The notes below the pieces were generated by a model. It was given only the letters and a program-made list of their open reading frames with translations. It had not been told where the DNA came from and did no database searches. This document shows positions 34,952 through 44,420 of a stretch of DNA of 64,000 nucleotides, in pieces; within the stretch, counting starts at the first letter, position 1; every line of letters begins with the position of its first letter. The stretch is from assembly GCF_004353915.1 (NCBI RefSeq), contig NZ_SMRP01000007.1, positions 62,819 to 126,818 on the forward strand. Reading direction: 5' to 3'. Position numbers and translations under genes: made by a program. The DNA comes from Paraburkholderia silviterrae (lineage in GTDB: Bacteria; Pseudomonadota; Gammaproteobacteria; Burkholderiales; Burkholderiaceae).

Positions 34952-35941
34952 TCAATCACAGCCAGATTGGATCGCAAACACGTCCGGATTGAGGACGTTG
35001 ACGGGTTTGCCCGCTTTCCACGCAAGCAGTTGTTCGATCGCCATGCCGAAATACTGCTCGTACGTATCCCTTTCGACGTAACCGATATGCGGTGTTGCGA
35101 GCACGTTCTCGAGCGCGAGAAGCGGATGCGCTGCCTGAAGGATCGGCTCGTTCTCGTAGACGTCCACAGCCGCGAAGCCCGGACGCCCGCTCTTCAGCGC
35201 TGTTTCGAGCGCGCCCGGCTCCACCAGCTCGCTGCGGCTCGTATTCACGAACAATGCCGTGGGCTTCATGGCCTGCAGATCATGCAATGTAATTGAGCCG
35301 CGCGTGACGGGCAGCAGGCGCAGGTGACAGCACACCACGTCCGCCTCCGCGAAGAAAGCTTGCCGGTCCGTCTGCAATTCGACGCCGTCCTCCATGGCCG
35401 CTGCATTTGGCGAAGCGTGATGCCCCAGTGCGACCACGCGCATGCCGAACGCACGGCCATACCCGGCCACGATCCGGCCGATCTTGCCATAGCCCGCTAT
35501 GCCAAGCGTGCGGCCCTTGAGGCCGAGGCCGAGATGCCCTTGCCATAGCCCCGCTTTCAGGCGCGACGCCTCCAGATGCACTTTGCGCATCGACGCCATG
35601 ACCAGCGCCCATGTCAATTCGGCGGCCGCCGTCGTGGCCGATCCCTCCGCCGAAACTGGAATGCGACGTGCCGTGCAGGCAGCGAGATCGACATGACTTG
35701 CGGCGCGCCCGGTTTGACTAATGAACTTCAGCTTCGGCAATCGATCGACGAGCGCAGCGGTGATCGGTGTGCGCTCGCGAACGAGCAGCAAGGCATCCGC
35801 TTCGCGAAAGCGCTCCACCTGTGCGTCGAGCGCCGTCGCCGAGTCGTTAAAGATCTCGACGTCGAAGTGCTCCGCGAGCGTCGGATAGCAATCGAGGAGC
35901 CGAATGCAGTCCTGGTAGTCGTCCGAAATCACAACCTTCAT
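34952..35941 (-). CDS. D-2-hydroxyacid dehydrogenase family protein
   Basis: 329 residues. NAD-binding Rossmann motif LGIAGYGKIGRIVAGYGRAFG; catalytic arginine in FVNTSRSELVEPGALETAL; glutamate in AAVDVYENEPI; catalytic histidine in VLATPHIGYVERDTYE. The family interconverts 2-hydroxy and 2-oxo acids with NAD(P)H. GGAG precedes the ATG. It lies 76 bases downstream of a GlcG-like gene on the same strand; the pair may act on glycolate-type hydroxyacids, which is inference. Confidence 0.92.
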   Translation of the reverse strand: MKVVISDDYQDCIRLLDCYPTLAEHFDVEIFNDSATALDAQVERFREADALLLVRERTPITAALVDRLPKLKFISQTGRAASHVDLAACTARRIPVSAEGSATTAAAELTWALVMASMRKVHLEASRLKAGLWQGHLGLGLKGRTLGIAGYGKIGRIVAGYGRAFGMRVVALGHHASPNAAAMEDGVELQTDRQAFFAEADVVCCHLRLLPVTRGSITLHDLQAMKPTALFVNTSRSELVEPGALETALKSGRPGFAAVDVYENEPILQAAHPLLALENVLATPHIGYVERDTYEQYFGMAIEQLLAWKAGKPVNVLNPDVFAIQSGCD

Positions 35942-36017
35942 GTCACACCGTCTCCTTCGTCAGGGCTCCCACCGGGCACGGCGCAGTCCAGGGCAAGGGA
36001 TCACGCAGCATGCTCTA

Positions 36018-36449
36018 TCACAACGCGGCGAGCGCCACCAACGCGATTTCGTGGTCCTGCGCCGGTGAGCCACCGCCGGCGCCAATTGCGCCTATCACCA
36101 CGCCCTTAGCATCAGCGATGGGAATACCTCCAGCGACAAACGTGAACGGCACCGAAATCGAAGTCTGGATCGTTGCCAGCGGCTCGCCGTCGGCTACAGC
36201 CGAGGCCAGATCAAGCGTGGTAGCCGCGAAGTATGCGGCCGTGCGCGCCTTCGAAAAGGAGGTTTCGATGGAGGCGAGCACCGCCCCGTCCATACGGGTT
36301 GACTGGACCAGATGCCCGGCGCCGTCGATGACGGTGATGGTGAACGGAACACCCCATTCCGTGGCCTTGTGCAGCGCCGCCGCGGTTGCCCTTTGTGCAG
36401 TGGCGAGCGACAGGATGATGGGGGAGCGCTGAATCATTTCTGCAGACAT
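36018..36449 (-). CDS. GlcG/HbpS-family protein
   Basis: 143 residues from ATG 36449, chosen because AAGGGA stands six bases before it; an ATG six bases upstream overlaps that site. The GlcG/HbpS fold is clear: TAQRATAAALHKATEWGVPFTITVIDGAGHLVQSTRMDGAVLASIETSFSKARTAAYF split over residues 20-75, and VAGGIPIADAKGVVIGAIGAGGGSPAQDHEIA. The family includes haem-binding HbpS and proteins of glycolate-oxidase loci. Likely cotranscribed with the 2-hydroxyacid dehydrogenase downstream. Confidence 0.9.
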   Translation of the reverse strand: MSAEMIQRSPIILSLATAQRATAAALHKATEWGVPFTITVIDGAGHLVQSTRMDGAVLASIETSFSKARTAAYFAATTLDLASAVADGEPLATIQTSISVPFTFVAGGIPIADAKGVVIGAIGAGGGSPAQDHEIALVALAAL

Positions 36450-36955
36450 GGTCATTCCCTTTGGAACAAGTTAGCGATGTGCGTCGGGCTCGAAAGTAGC
36501 TTCGGCACCCGGCGCCAGTAACGCGCTGCGCGTATGCCGAAGTAATGCGCAGGATCGCTATCGATGCACCGGCTAGATTGGCGTCGATTATGTCGGCGTG
36601 CTGCTAGCCAGGGAATTGGCCCCGCCATTGAATGATTTTCAAATGCGACGAGAAGAAGTGCAGCCTGGACGGCGACAGCATCCTGACAAAAATAGCGCCC
36701 CACGACACATCGCGGCTGTCCGCGCCATCGGCTTGCGGCCCACACCGCCGGGGTCAGATTGACACTACTCCTGGTGTATTCTGAGAATTGTCTGCATTTG
36801 CAGCTTTGGTAGTCGCGGAGAAGCCGTGCGGTAAGTCGCTTTCGCGAACGCTCCCTGCCAGGATTATGTAGACGAATGCAGCGTCCGACCCAATGCTTTC
36901 AGCAGCCTGATGACAGCTTGCGGCGGACTATGGCCTACATAGGGTTTCGGTGCCA
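36450..36955. other. Intergenic region upstream of second giant kinase
   Basis: About 500 bases between divergent genes. Open frames here are short and unconvincing. It should contain the promoters for the GlcG-like gene and the kinase; none is obvious by eye. Confidence 0.5.
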
Positions 36956-39900
36956 ATGAACAACAGACTCCAGATTCTGTGGGACGATGGCGAGCGCGTC
37001 TTCTGTCGAGGGCTGCACCCCAGCGAGGGCGGCGGCCGCAACGTCCTGCTCTCGGAGCCCGCCGCCGAACATCCGCTACCCGCCAGCCTTGAACGCCTTG
37101 CTCACGAATTTGACCTGAAGGACGAGCTCGATGGCGCGTGGGCGGTGCGGCCGCTGCAGCTGGTGCGCGAAGGCGGCCGGACCACGCTGGTGCTCGATGA
37201 CCCGGGGGGTGAGCCGCTCGCGCGGCTGCTCGGCGCGCCCATGGAGATAACGCACTTTTTGCGGCTCGCGGTCGGCATCGCCGCGGCTCTGGGCCAACTC
37301 CATCAGCGCGGCCTCGTCCATAAGGATCTCAAGCCCACTCATGTGCTGGTCAACTGCGCTGACGGGCAGGCGCGGCTCACCGGATTCGGCCTCACCTCGC
37401 GTCTGCCGCGAGAGCGACAGGCACCTGAACCGCCCGAAACCATCGCCGGCACGCTTGCCTACATGGCACCCGAGCAGACTGGCCGGATGAATCGCTCGAT
37501 CGATTCGCGCAGCGATCTCTATGCGTTCGGCGTTACGCTCTACCAGATGCTTACGGGCACGCTGCCGTTTGCGGCCGCCGATCCGATGGAGTGGGTGCAC
37601 TGCCATATCGCCAGAAAGCCAGTGCCGCCTAAAGCTCGCGTGGAAGCCATCCCTGCAGCAGTCTCCCGAATCGTCATGAAGCTGCTCGCCAAGACGGCCG
37701 AGGACCGTTACCAGACCGCCGCCGGTGTCGAATATGATCTGCAGCAGTGCCTCGCCGATTGGCAGCACCGAGGCCGGGTCGATACATTCCCACTGGGCGA
37801 ACGTGACACGCCCGACCGGCTACTGATTCCCGAGAAGCTGTACGGGCGCGAGCGCGAAGTCGGCACGCTGATCACTGCGTTCGATCGAGTCGTTGCCAAC
37901 GGCATGCCGGAGCTGGTGCTCGTCTCAGGTTATTCCGGCATCGGCAAATCTTCGGTCGTCAATGAGCTTCACAAGGTGCTGGTGCCCCCGCGAGGGCTCT
38001 TCGCTTCGGGGAAGTTCGACCAGTACAAGCGGGATGTCCCCTATTCGACGCTGGTTCAGGCATTTCAAGGCCTCGTGCGGACACTTCTCGGCAAGCGCGA
38101 CGCTGAGCTGGCGAACTGGCGCGACGCATTGCTGGAGGCACTGGGCACGCATGCGCGGCTCATGACCGACCTCATCCCCGAACTGAAGCTCATCATTGGC
38201 GAGCCGCCACCCGTCCCGGAACTTGCGCCACAACAGGCGCAACACCGTTTTATGCTGGTCTTCCAGCGCTTCATTGGCGTATTCGCCCAGGCGCAACATC
38301 CGCTTGCACTCTTTCTCGACGACCTGCAGTGGCTCGACGCGGCGACCCTCGACCTGATCGAGTATCTGCTGCCCCACCCGGACCTGCGGTACCTGATGCT
38401 GGTAGGTGCCTACCGCGACAATGAGCTCGATGCCACGCATCCGCTCACTGGAAAACTGCAGGCCATCAAGAACGCATGCGTCAAGGTCAATGAGATCACG
38501 CTGGAGCCGCTGCCCAGTGTTCATGTCAGGCGTCTGATCGCAGAGGCACTTCGCTGCGAGCCTGAGCGCATCGAGCCGTTGGCTCAACTCGTGCATGACA
38601 AGACCGCTGGCAATCCCTTCTTCGTGATCCAGTTTCTGCAAGCGCTGGTCGAAGAAGACTTGCTCACATTCGACCATGACGCGAGGCGGTGGCAGTGGAA
38701 TCCCGCTCAAATTCATGACAAGCGCTACACCGACAACGTCGTGGACCTGATGGCTGGCAAGCTGACCCGTCTGCCACCTGAGACGCAGCAGGCGTTGCAG
38801 CAGCTCGCGTGCCTCGGGAACGTTGCCGGTATCGCGACGCTCGCGACCGTTCTTGGAGCCCCCGAGGCACGAGTGCACGCGGCGGTGTGGGAAGCGATTC
38901 GTCAGGGACTGGTTGAGCGGCTGGACAACGCCTACAAGTTCACCCATGACCGGATTCAGGAAGCCGCCTATTCGCTAATCCCCCCGGCCCAGTGCGCCGA
39001 GGCGCATTTGCGCATCGGCCGGCTGCTCGCCGCACAGACTCCTCCGGAAACAAGGGAAGAGGCGATCTTCGAGATCGTGGCCCAGCTCAATCGCGGAGCG
39101 GCCTTGATCAATTCACGCGACGAACAGGAGCAGCTGGCCGAGTTCAACCTGATCGCCGGCCAGCGCGCGAGGGCGTCGACAGCCTATGCCTCGGCACTGA
39201 CCTATCTGGCTACCGGCGCGGAACTATTGTTTGACGATTGCTGGGAACGAAGGCACGAGCTTGTCTTTGCGCTGGAGCTGAACCGGGCCGCGTGCGAATT
39301 CTTGACCGGCCAGTTGCTGGTCGCGGACGAGCGCCTGGCGGCACTGTCAAGGCGAGCCACGACAACGGTCGAACAGGCCAGCGTCGCCTGCCTGCACACG
39401 GACGTCTGCAATACCCTCGATCAGAGCGGCCGCGCCGTTGCCGTTTGCCTCGACTACCTACGGCATGTTGGCATCGAATGGTCACCCCACCCCGACGACG
39501 AGATAGTGCGACGCGAATACGAGCGCATCGGAATCCAACTTGGGGACCGGAACATCGAAGCACTCATCGATCTGCCGCTCATGGAGGACGCCGCGTCCCT
39601 CGCGACCGCCGAGGTCTTTAGCAAACTCTTCGCGCCTGCCTTGCAGACGGACGCGAATCTGGCTGCCCTGATGAGCTGCAAGGCGGTCAACTGGAGCCTC
39701 GAGCGCGGTAACTGCGATGCGTCATGTTTTGCCTATGTCATGCTCAGCAGAGTCGCGGGACCGCGTTTCGGCGACTATCAGGTCGGATTCCGGTTCGGGA
39801 AACTCGGCTACGAACTCGTCGAACAACGCGGGCTAAGACGGTTCGAGGCCAACACGTATCTTTGTTTCGAACTTTTTTCAGTGCGCTGGATGAGCCATGT

Positions 39901-42457
39901 GCTCATGGGCCGCGATCTGCTGCGCCGCGCATTCGAGGTAGCAAATCGGAGCGGCGACCTCGTGTACGGGGCCTACGCGTGCATGAACATCTACTCGGAT
40001 CAGCTCTTCGCGGGCGAGCCGCTGCCCGCGGTGCAAGACGAAGCCCAACACGGCCTTGCATTTGCCGAGAAGGTGCGGTTCGGTCACGTCATTGCGTTCA
40101 TCACTACGCACCTCGCGCTGATCCGGATGCTACGCGGCTTGACGCCGACATTCGGTTGCTTCGACGACGGACAATTCAATGAGTTTCGCTTCGAATGCCA
40201 CCTGTCCGGCAATCCGTCTCTGGCGGTCCCTGCGTGTTGGTACTGGATCCGGAAATTGCAGGCGCGCTATCTCGCCGGCGACTATGCGGCAGCCATGGAC
40301 GCCGCATCGAAAGCGCAACCGATGCTATGGACCTCATCCTTGTTTATTGAGGAAGCCGAATACCACCTCTACAGCGCGCTTACCCACGCCGCGTGGTACG
40401 ACTCCGCCCCGATCGGCAAGCGGTCACGGCACCTGGACGCATTGGCTGTGCATCACCGGCAGCTCCAGATCTGGACGGAAAATTGCCCGGCGAATTTCGC
40501 AGACCGCGCCGCACTGGTCGGTGCCGAGATCGCCCGTATCGAAGGCCGCGTGATTGACGCTGAAGAGCTCTACGAAGAGGCTATCCGCTCGGCGCAAAAA
40601 GGCGGCTTTATTCACAATGAAGCGCTCGCCAACGAACTCGCGTCCCGCTTTTACGCGGCGCGCGGTCTCGAGAAGATTGCCCGTGTGTATATGCAGGACG
40701 CCCGCTACGGCTATTTGCGTTGGCGCGCCGACGGCAAGGTGCGTCAACTCGAAGAGAGGTATCCGCACCTGAGGCCAACGGAGCCCGCGCCAGGGCCGAC
40801 AACCACGATCACCACGCCGGTCGAACACCTCGACCTCGCGACTGTGCTCAAAGTGTCGAAGGCCGCCTCCAGCGACATTGTCCTGGACAAGCTGATCGAC
40901 ACGGTCATGCGTACAGCAATTGAACAGGCCGGCGCCGAACGAGGTCTGCTGATTCTGTCCGATGGACGCGAACAACGGATAGCAGCGGAAGCGACGACCG
41001 GTGGCGATACGACCCATTTGCAGCTACGCGATGTGCCAGTGAGCGCGGCGATGCTGCCGGAGTCGATTTTCTACCATGTCATGCGCACTCTGGAGAGCGT
41101 CATTCTCGACGATGCCTCGGCCGAGCGCCCTTTCGCCGCGGATCCCTATATTCGTCAGCAGCGCGCGCGCTCAATTCTCTGCCTGCCCTTGATGAATCAG
41201 GCGAAGCTGACCGGCGCGCTCTACCTAGAAAACAATCTGACCGCCCGTGTGTTCAGCCCGGCCCGGATCGCCGTACTGAAGCTGGTGGCCTCGCAGGCTG
41301 CGATCTCACTGGAAAATGCCCGCTTGTACCGCGACCTTGGAGAGCGCGAAGCGAAGATCCGGCGCCTCTTTGACTCCAACATCATTGGCATCGTGGTCTG
41401 GCATGCCGATGGGGCTATCCTGGAGGCCAACGACGCATTTCTACGCATAGTGGGATATGAGCGAGACGATCTCGTCTCGGGTCGCATACGTTGGACGGAC
41501 CTGACACCGCCGGAGTGGCGTCAGGGCAGCGAGCGCGCTTTGGCGGAAACTTTGGAGACGGGACGCGCCAAGCCCTATGAGAAAGAGTACGTCAGGAAAG
41601 ATGGCAGCCGTGTGCCCGTCATTATCGGTTTGGCCACTTTCGCGGCGACCCGGAAAGAAGGTGTTGCTTTTGTGCTGGATCTTACCGAGCGCAAGCGCGC
41701 GGAGGAAGAAGCCCGCCGGAGCGAGAGTCGATACCGCGAGGTGCTGGCAGAACTGGCGCATGCAAACCGCGTCGCGACAATGGGCCAGCTCGCGGCCTCG
41801 ATTGCCCATGAGGTGAACCAGCCGATCGCGGCGATTGTCGTGAACGCCCAAGCGGCACTGCGGTGGATGAATGCGCAATCACCTAACGTGGAGGAGGTCG
41901 GGCAGGCGCTCGACCGTATCGTTACCGAGGGCAATCGAGCGGGCAATGTGATTGGTCGCATCCGTGAACTCATCAAGAAGGCACCACCTCGCAAAGAACG
42001 GGTGGACATCGACGCGGCTATCCGCGAGGTAGTCGAACTCACTAAAGTAGAAGCCATGAAGAGCGGCGCCTCGGTGCAGACGCATCTCGCATACGGGTTG
42101 CCCGTTGTCGAAGGAGACCGTATCGGATTGCAACAGGTGCTCCTCAATCTGGTCATTAACGCAATCGAAGCGATGTGCGGTGTCAGCGATGGCGTACGCC
42201 ATTTGCTCATCAGCACAGGGAGAGCTGACCCGGGCTGCGTGCTCGTCACGGTGCGCGATTCGGGTCCGGGCTTCGCTCCGCAGAGCACCGAGCTCATTTT
42301 CGCCCCCTTCTACACCACGAAGCCCACCGGTTTGGGGATGGGGCTGTCAATCTGCCGTTCGATCATCGACGCGCATGGCGGCCGGTTGTGGGCAAGCGCG
42401 AACGTGCCCCGCGGCGCCGTTGTTCAATTCACTGTGCCGGTAACGCAGTATGACTAG
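36956..42457 (+). CDS. Giant hybrid sensor: kinase-like-AAA ATPase-GAF-PAS-histidine kinase
   Basis: 1833 residues from ATG 36956 (a GTG six bases upstream is also in frame). Ser/Thr-kinase-like domain 1-270 with VHKDLKPTHVL near 122 and SDLYAFGVTLYQMLTG; AAA-type ATPase with Walker A GYSGIGKS near 326 and FLDDLQWLD; TPR-like helical region; GAF (about 1315-1450); PAS (about 1460-1580); HisKA with histidine near 1618 in SIAHEVNQP; HATPase with LNLVINAIEAM, RDSGPGF and GLGMGLSICRS. As in its paralogue at 6069-11633, the DFG aspartate is glycine (GFG) and the Mg-binding asparagine is histidine, so kinase activity is doubtful. No response regulator is adjacent. Confidence 0.93.
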   Translation: MNNRLQILWDDGERVFCRGLHPSEGGGRNVLLSEPAAEHPLPASLERLAHEFDLKDELDGAWAVRPLQLVREGGRTTLVLDDPGGEPLARLLGAPMEITHFLRLAVGIAAALGQLHQRGLVHKDLKPTHVLVNCADGQARLTGFGLTSRLPRERQAPEPPETIAGTLAYMAPEQTGRMNRSIDSRSDLYAFGVTLYQMLTGTLPFAAADPMEWVHCHIARKPVPPKARVEAIPAAVSRIVMKLLAKTAEDRYQTAAGVEYDLQQCLADWQHRGRVDTFPLGERDTPDRLLIPEKLYGREREVGTLITAFDRVVANGMPELVLVSGYSGIGKSSVVNELHKVLVPPRGLFASGKFDQYKRDVPYSTLVQAFQGLVRTLLGKRDAELANWRDALLEALGTHARLMTDLIPELKLIIGEPPPVPELAPQQAQHRFMLVFQRFIGVFAQAQHPLALFLDDLQWLDAATLDLIEYLLPHPDLRYLMLVGAYRDNELDATHPLTGKLQAIKNACVKVNEITLEPLPSVHVRRLIAEALRCEPERIEPLAQLVHDKTAGNPFFVIQFLQALVEEDLLTFDHDARRWQWNPAQIHDKRYTDNVVDLMAGKLTRLPPETQQALQQLACLGNVAGIATLATVLGAPEARVHAAVWEAIRQGLVERLDNAYKFTHDRIQEAAYSLIPPAQCAEAHLRIGRLLAAQTPPETREEAIFEIVAQLNRGAALINSRDEQEQLAEFNLIAGQRARASTAYASALTYLATGAELLFDDCWERRHELVFALELNRAACEFLTGQLLVADERLAALSRRATTTVEQASVACLHTDVCNTLDQSGRAVAVCLDYLRHVGIEWSPHPDDEIVRREYERIGIQLGDRNIEALIDLPLMEDAASLATAEVFSKLFAPALQTDANLAALMSCKAVNWSLERGNCDASCFAYVMLSRVAGPRFGDYQVGFRFGKLGYELVEQRGLRRFEANTYLCFELFSVRWMSHVLMGRDLLRRAFEVANRSGDLVYGAYACMNIYSDQLFAGEPLPAVQDEAQHGLAFAEKVRFGHVIAFITTHLALIRMLRGLTPTFGCFDDGQFNEFRFECHLSGNPSLAVPACWYWIRKLQARYLAGDYAAAMDAASKAQPMLWTSSLFIEEAEYHLYSALTHAAWYDSAPIGKRSRHLDALAVHHRQLQIWTENCPANFADRAALVGAEIARIEGRVIDAEELYEEAIRSAQKGGFIHNEALANELASRFYAARGLEKIARVYMQDARYGYLRWRADGKVRQLEERYPHLRPTEPAPGPTTTITTPVEHLDLATVLKVSKAASSDIVLDKLIDTVMRTAIEQAGAERGLLILSDGREQRIAAEATTGGDTTHLQLRDVPVSAAMLPESIFYHVMRTLESVILDDASAERPFAADPYIRQQRARSILCLPLMNQAKLTGALYLENNLTARVFSPARIAVLKLVASQAAISLENARLYRDLGEREAKIRRLFDSNIIGIVVWHADGAILEANDAFLRIVGYERDDLVSGRIRWTDLTPPEWRQGSERALAETLETGRAKPYEKEYVRKDGSRVPVIIGLATFAATRKEGVAFVLDLTERKRAEEEARRSESRYREVLAELAHANRVATMGQLAASIAHEVNQPIAAIVVNAQAALRWMNAQSPNVEEVGQALDRIVTEGNRAGNVIGRIRELIKKAPPRKERVDIDAAIREVVELTKVEAMKSGASVQTHLAYGLPVVEGDRIGLQQVLLNLVINAIEAMCGVSDGVRHLLISTGRADPGCVLVTVRDSGPGFAPQSTELIFAPFYTTKPTGLGMGLSICRSIIDAHGGRLWASANVPRGAVVQFTVPVTQYD

Positions 42458-42492
42458 CAAACACCCATCGCGTCCGCCCAGTCGCCTGCGCT

Positions 42493-42879
42493 TCAGGCGC
42501 TGATTGCGGGCGTCGACGGCGACGCCGGCTCCCAGTACTCCACGGAGGTCATCGTGTTCTGCCCGCAGTTGAACCGTTTCCCGCGCGACAGGCCGAAACG
42601 GATCGGCTTATGCCTGACACACGCCGGCGCGAATGGAACACAATGATCGAACCCACGGGTGCCTGCATCGCAGGTGTGAAGGTGCGCGTCACTCGCCAGC
42701 GTACGGTCGGAAGAATCGCCCGACACAGTGATGCGGACATAGCAGCCGGAGCAACGTCCGATCGCCCGTGGCATTCGGCTCCGTGACAAGGTGTGACCTT
42801 TCCAAAGAAGGGGGCGTACTTGATCCGCAGGCGGCTTTTGATTCTTCGGGTCGAGCGGCGGCTGAGCAGACGAACCCAT
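42493..42879 (-). CDS. Hypothetical cysteine-containing protein
   Basis: 128 residues from ATG 42879. Not recognised; several cysteines (CSGC near 45, HTC, DHC, PAC, NCG) could bind metal or form disulfides. The frame stays open upstream of the ATG for about 15 codons, encoding a hydrophobic stretch (SSHALGLAIAMGSSAQ) that looks like a signal peptide core but has no ATG, GTG or TTG start, and directly before it is the stop codon of the next gene in the same frame. It may use a rare start or be the tail of a split gene. Confidence 0.5.
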   Translation of the reverse strand: MGSSAQPPLDPKNQKPPADQVRPLLWKGHTLSRSRMPRAIGRCSGCYVRITVSGDSSDRTLASDAHLHTCDAGTRGFDHCVPFAPACVRHKPIRFGLSRGKRFNCGQNTMTSVEYWEPASPSTPAISA

Positions 42880-42924
42880 AGCGATCGCGAGGCCCAGTGC
42901 GTGGCTTGATCTGACGAGAAGTCG

Positions 42925-43287
42925 CTATTGCGAAATTGGGGCATTGGTTGTTCCGTCTGCCGGCACCTGCGGAAGTGGAACCGCCGTTGCGGTATCGTTC
43001 GCGCCGCTGCCCGTTGCCCCCGCTTGCCCGCGACGGCCCCTATGCGGACTGCGTGTCACAGTCGGCGCGCTCGCTGCCACCGGACGCATTGGTGGATGCG
43101 CGATGAATTGAAAGTTTTCGTTGATCGCGCTATTGCCCGTATCGAACGAATGGTGGACGAACACGCTGCTAGTAACGGGTGAACTCGCCTGCGCGAAAGC
43201 CGTCGTCGCGATCAAAATCGTGGCTGCACACAAGGCAAAAGCATGCATGAGCGGACGGCCACTTCGCTCTGTCGGAAATGCTTTCAT
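42925..43287 (-). CDS. Secreted hypothetical protein, 120 residues
   Basis: Start at ATG 43287, preceded by GGAG. Signal peptide (MHAFALCAATILIATTAFAQ, from residue 14, after a basic leader MKAFPTERSGRPL), then SPVTSSVFVHHSFDTGNSAINENFQFIAHPP and a low-complexity Ala/Pro/Gly tail ending NAPISQ. Not recognised. It is followed in the same reading frame, without a shift, by the 42493-42879 frame, so either two coupled genes or one gene split by a stop codon. Confidence 0.6.
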   Translation of the reverse strand: MKAFPTERSGRPLMHAFALCAATILIATTAFAQASSPVTSSVFVHHSFDTGNSAINENFQFIAHPPMRPVAASAPTVTRSPHRGRRGQAGATGSGANDTATAVPLPQVPADGTTNAPISQ

Positions 43288-43345
43288 TTTGCGTCTCCTC
43301 CAATAGGTACGTGGGGTTCGCAACCGTCTGAAGCGCCGAGCCGAC

Positions 43346-43885
43346 TTATCGCTGATTGCGAAGGCTGAAAAGCTGAGCGCAATGTGAGACGCGGATCAAA
43401 TGGAGAAAACACCAAGCGCTGCAGGAAAACGGCCGGAACGGCTTGGGCAGGCTAGCGGGAGTCGTGGAGAAGAATGTTTCGGGTTCGATTACAGCTATTA
43501 CGCGGTATAGCTGATCGATGAATCGCGTGACGAAAGCAAGCTGAAAGAAAGAATCGTCGCTCGGGTCTACGCCAAACGACAACGAACTGGTGCTAGCAGC
43601 CAGGAAGCGACGTTCGCTGCTTCCGCACAGATTGTCGACATCCGTGAGGAACTCGCTTGCAAGTTTGTTCACCGGTACGCCCGCGCTCCAGTGGCTTAAG
43701 GCTATCTGTGCAGCCCGATCAGCTACCTCTTGGGTAGCGCCGTGCTGCATGTACCGTGAAATGCTGAACCAGGCAGCCTCAAATTGGGATCGGATCAAAT
43801 CAGGGTTAACACCTAAAATCAGGAAATCATCTTTGCGCACGGGACGCTTAATTAAGAGCGGTCGCTTTCCTAGACTTGGTATCAC
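43346..43885 (-). CDS. Hypothetical protein, up to 179 residues
   Basis: Not recognised. The frame reads naturally (FLILGVNPDLIRSQFEAAWFSISRYMQHGATQEVADRAAQIALSHW; ASEFLTDVDNLCGSSERRFL), resembling a short phasin-like or helical protein, but no homologue is identified. Its first dozen codons overlap the promoter of the plus-strand gene at 43933, so the true start may be further in. No strong ribosome binding site was seen. Confidence 0.4.
   Translation of the reverse strand: MIPSLGKRPLLIKRPVRKDDFLILGVNPDLIRSQFEAAWFSISRYMQHGATQEVADRAAQIALSHWSAGVPVNKLASEFLTDVDNLCGSSERRFLAASTSSLSFGVDPSDDSFFQLAFVTRFIDQLYRVIAVIEPETFFSTTPASLPKPFRPFSCSAWCFLHLIRVSHCAQLFSLRNQR
43848..43876 (+). promoter_or_regulatory. 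Shared DUF4148-type promoter (TTAATT, 17 bp, TAGACT)
   Basis: TTAATT at 43848-43853 and TAGACT at 43871-43876, 17 bases apart, as at the DUF4148 genes 15559, 16480 and 24453. It lies 57 bases upstream of the ATG at 43933. Confidence 0.65.
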
Positions 43886-43888
43886 CTG

Positions 43889-43908
43889 CTACGGACAACC
43901 GTTCGTAG
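43889..43908 (+). promoter_or_regulatory. Leader hairpin
   Basis: CTACGGAC (43889-43896) pairs with GTTCGTAG (43901-43908) through an 8-bp stem with one G-U pair and loop AACC. The loop and one stem base differ from the 16427-16446 hairpin while pairing is kept. Confidence 0.55.
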
Positions 43909-43932
43909 CGAAACCAAGACTGGAGGTTCACC

Positions 43933-44196
43933 ATGAAATCGTTCATTCAAGCCATTGCCGTTGCCGCGGTACTCAGCGTCCCGGCCGTTTCGTTTGCTCA
44001 GTCGAACGCTAGCGCCGCCGTGAACAACGCCGCCGTGTCTAGCTACGGTGGTATGACCGATGGCACTTCGGCGTCGGGTTCACATCGTCCGTTTCAAGCA
44101 CTGGATCATTCGGTTCACTCGCTGGGACATGCGATCCGTGCGTCGATTCGCCCCGACGCCAACGACGGCATGAAACCGATCTACTTTGGTGAGTAA
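43933..44196 (+). CDS. DUF4148-related secreted small protein (core lost)
   Basis: 87 residues: signal peptide MKSFIQAIAVAAVLSVPAVSFA like the DUF4148 set, then SNASAAVNNAAVSSYGGMTDGTSASGSHRPFQ and a basic, histidine-containing tail. The TRAQVRAEL core is missing, so only the signal peptide, the Gly/Ser tail region and the regulatory sequence are shared with the family. GGAGG precedes the ATG. It may be a deletion derivative that is still expressed. Confidence 0.8.
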   Translation: MKSFIQAIAVAAVLSVPAVSFAQSNASAAVNNAAVSSYGGMTDGTSASGSHRPFQALDHSVHSLGHAIRASIRPDANDGMKPIYFGE

Positions 44197-44420
44197 TCCA
44201 AAACGTTTATCAGTCGGCAAAGGCGCGCCGACAGGCGCGAGCGCCGCCCTCAAGATCGAGAGTCGATGTCCGTGCTTCGTTCCCGGCATTAAAATCGAGA
44301 ACGATTGCGAATTCTTCTTGATCTACAGAGGGCGGCGATGAACTGGCGAAGCTGCTTTATCGCAGCGACGCGCCGCAGGCAAACAAAACGTTCATCCTGT
44401 TTATTGCAGTCCGATACGTT

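Noticed and set aside
43700..43720. TGTGCAG near 43709 as a left terminus matching the candidate right end at 55649
   Set aside because: Only seven bases agree, similar matches occur elsewhere, and it lies inside another open frame.
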